The notes below the pieces were generated by a model, which was given only the letters and a program-made list of their open reading frames with translations, had not been told where the DNA came from and made no database searches. A DNA stretch of 64,000 bases from Bradyrhizobium guangdongense (lineage in GTDB: Bacteria > Pseudomonadota > Alphaproteobacteria > Rhizobiales > Xanthobacteraceae), in contig NZ_CP030052.1 in NCBI RefSeq assembly GCF_004114975.1, positions 558,001 to 622,000 of the forward strand, written 5' to 3'. Both the position numbers and the translations under genes were made by a program. Shown here in pieces: positions 62,912 through 64,000 of the stretch. The stretch's first letter is position 1; every line of letters begins with the position of its first letter.

Positions 62912-64000
62912 GCAGCGTGAGCCACGCTCCACATGCTGATGACGGTGGAGCGACCGCCTCGACTGAACGGGGTCCCCGACATTGGGCGGTAACAGCGAAC
63001 ACGATGTTGGGCCACCTCGTCGCGGTCCCAGCCGCGCTACTCGTCCTGGCCGAAGTCGCAATCCTGGCCGCAGGAATCGTAGGCAGATACGTATTCCGCT
63101 CCCCCATCGTCTGGTCCGACGAACTCGCCGGTATTCTCTTCCTTTGGCTTGCCATGCTCGGCTCCGTCATTGCTTTCCAGCGCGGCGAGCACATGCGTAT
63201 GACAGCCATCGTCGGCGTGCTCAGTGCCCAGGTGCGTGCGTTTTTGGACGTGGTGGCGGCCGCAGCCTCGCTGGCGTTTCTTTTGCTCGTCGTTTGGCCG
63301 GCCTATGAATTTGCCGCCGACGAGGCCTTCGTCACCACGCCGGCGCTGGAGATCATCAACACTTGGCGTGCGGCGGCGCTACCGATCGGAATTGGGCTGA
63401 TGCTGATCGCCGCGGCCCTCCGGCTCTGCCGAATTGCCAATCTACGCAGCTTGTTGGCCTCTCTAGCGATCGTCGCCGGTCTCATCCTTGCGTTCGTGCT
63501 GCTCGCGCCGGTTTTTAAGCCGCTCGGCAATCTGAACCTTCTGATCTTCTTCGTCTTTGTTGTCGGTGCGATGGTCTTTGCCGCCGTTCCGATTGCCTTT
63601 GCATTCGGTCTCGCCACCGTGGGTTATCTCACGCTTACGACGAGCACGCCGGACGTAGTGATGATCGGGCGGATGGATGAAGGGATGAGCCATCTGATCC
63701 TGCTCGCCGTGCCTCTTTTCGTCTTCCTGGGCCTGCTGATCGAGATGACGGGCATGGCTCGCGCAATGGTCGGTTTCCTCGCAAGTCTCCTCGGCCACGT
63801 CCGCGGCGGGCTGCACTACGTCCTGGTCGGGGCTATGTATCTGGTCTCCGGTATCTCAGGGTCCAAGGCGGCAGATATGGCGGCCGTGGCCCCTGTGCTG
63901 TTTCCCGAGATGCGGCAGCGTGGCGCCAAACCCGGCGACCTCGTTGCGTTGCTGGCCGCCACGGGGGCGCAAACCGAAACGATTCCGCCGTCGCTGGTTC
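62908..64000 (+). CDS. TRAP transporter fused permease DctQ-DctM (3' truncated by window)
   Basis: The frame is open from ATG 62908, which overlaps the DctP stop, to the window end (364 codons). Residues 1-175 form the small DctQ part (GRYVFRSPIVWSDELAGILFLWLAMLGS, four helices). A linker helix follows and from about residue 205 the large DctM part begins (FVVGAMVFAAVPIAFAFGLATVGY, LAVPLFVFLGLLIEMTG, SGISGSKAADMAAVAPVLFPEM). Fused QM permeases are known. The remainder lies beyond base 64000. Confidence 0.9.
   Translation, partial: MSSVSHAPHADDGGATASTERGPRHWAVTANTMLGHLVAVPAALLVLAEVAILAAGIVGRYVFRSPIVWSDELAGILFLWLAMLGSVIAFQRGEHMRMTAIVGVLSAQVRAFLDVVAAAASLAFLLLVVWPAYEFAADEAFVTTPALEIINTWRAAALPIGIGLMLIAAALRLCRIANLRSLLASLAIVAGLILAFVLLAPVFKPLGNLNLLIFFVFVVGAMVFAAVPIAFAFGLATVGYLTLTTSTPDVVMIGRMDEGMSHLILLAVPLFVFLGLLIEMTGMARAMVGFLASLLGHVRGGLHYVLVGAMYLVSGISGSKAADMAAVAPVLFPEMRQRGAKPGDLVALLAATGAQTETIPPSLV

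Overview
The window is high-GC DNA from an alphaproteobacterium of the Bradyrhizobium/Rhodopseudomonas type. The evidence is protein resemblance recognised by eye: a form IC RuBisCO cbb operon in the order cbbR|cbbF-P-T-...-S-X-E, a CYP199A cytochrome P450, an actinobacterial-type (group 1h) [NiFe]-hydrogenase locus and many ABC/TRAP transporters. Genes are densely packed, with ATGA/TGATG overlaps inside operons. I saw no tRNA, rRNA, CRISPR array or insertion sequence.

Region 1 (1-15128) is a long + strand hydrogenase locus. It holds a small subunit cut by the window edge, the large subunit, two tandem four-cysteine proteins, the endopeptidase, a hypothetical protein, a TPR protein, two tiny membrane proteins, a NifU-Rieske fusion, an NHL-repeat protein, hypF, hypC, a SIS-domain protein, hypD, hypE, hypA, hypB and a nickel permease. 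It looks like a complete high-affinity H2 uptake system with maturation, nickel supply and probable electron carriers.

Region 2 (15129-19180) has a MarR regulator divergent from CYP199A, whose [2Fe-2S] ferredoxin partner is frameshifted, followed by a periplasmic binding protein. It fits uptake and demethylation of para-substituted benzoates.

Region 3 (19442-31206) has an RraA-like protein and an aminotransferase on the - strand, divergent from a Nac-like LysR regulator. The + strand continues with biotin carrier, biotin carboxylase, PxpB, PxpC, a second carrier-like protein without the biotin lysine, PxpA, an SDR and a polar amino-acid ABC transporter. PxpB/PxpC are homologous to the carboxyltransferase part of urea carboxylase, so the set may be a split biotin-dependent carboxylase plus hydrolase for a nitrogenous compound.

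Region 4 (31428-40326) is the Calvin-cycle operon. cbbF, cbbP, cbbT, cbbS, cbbX and cbbE are intact. One 558-codon frame fuses the first ~203 residues of glyceraldehyde-3-phosphate dehydrogenase to the last ~354 residues of the RuBisCO large subunit, consistent with a deletion at a short repeat. No intact cbbL, cbbG or cbbA remains in the window. cbbR also lacks a normal start codon.

Region 5 (40866-56281) is a carbohydrate-type catabolic locus of unknown substrate: ABC transporter, PfkB kinase, SDR, HAD phosphatase, a TIM-barrel/AAA/Fis regulator, a short TIM-barrel paralogue, a Tm-1-like (UPF0261) protein, a PEP-hydrolase-like TIM barrel, a flavoprotein and pyruvate kinase. Three copies of a tandem TACCCAA/TTACCCA element mark its transcription starts and may define a local regulon, including a possible small RNA ending at an intrinsic terminator. 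This is the best candidate for an undescribed system.

Region 6 (56441-64000) contains an XRE-like protein, an LrgA/LrgB pair, and a LysR regulator divergent from an SDR, a two-subunit transketolase and a TRAP transporter whose fused permease runs off the window.
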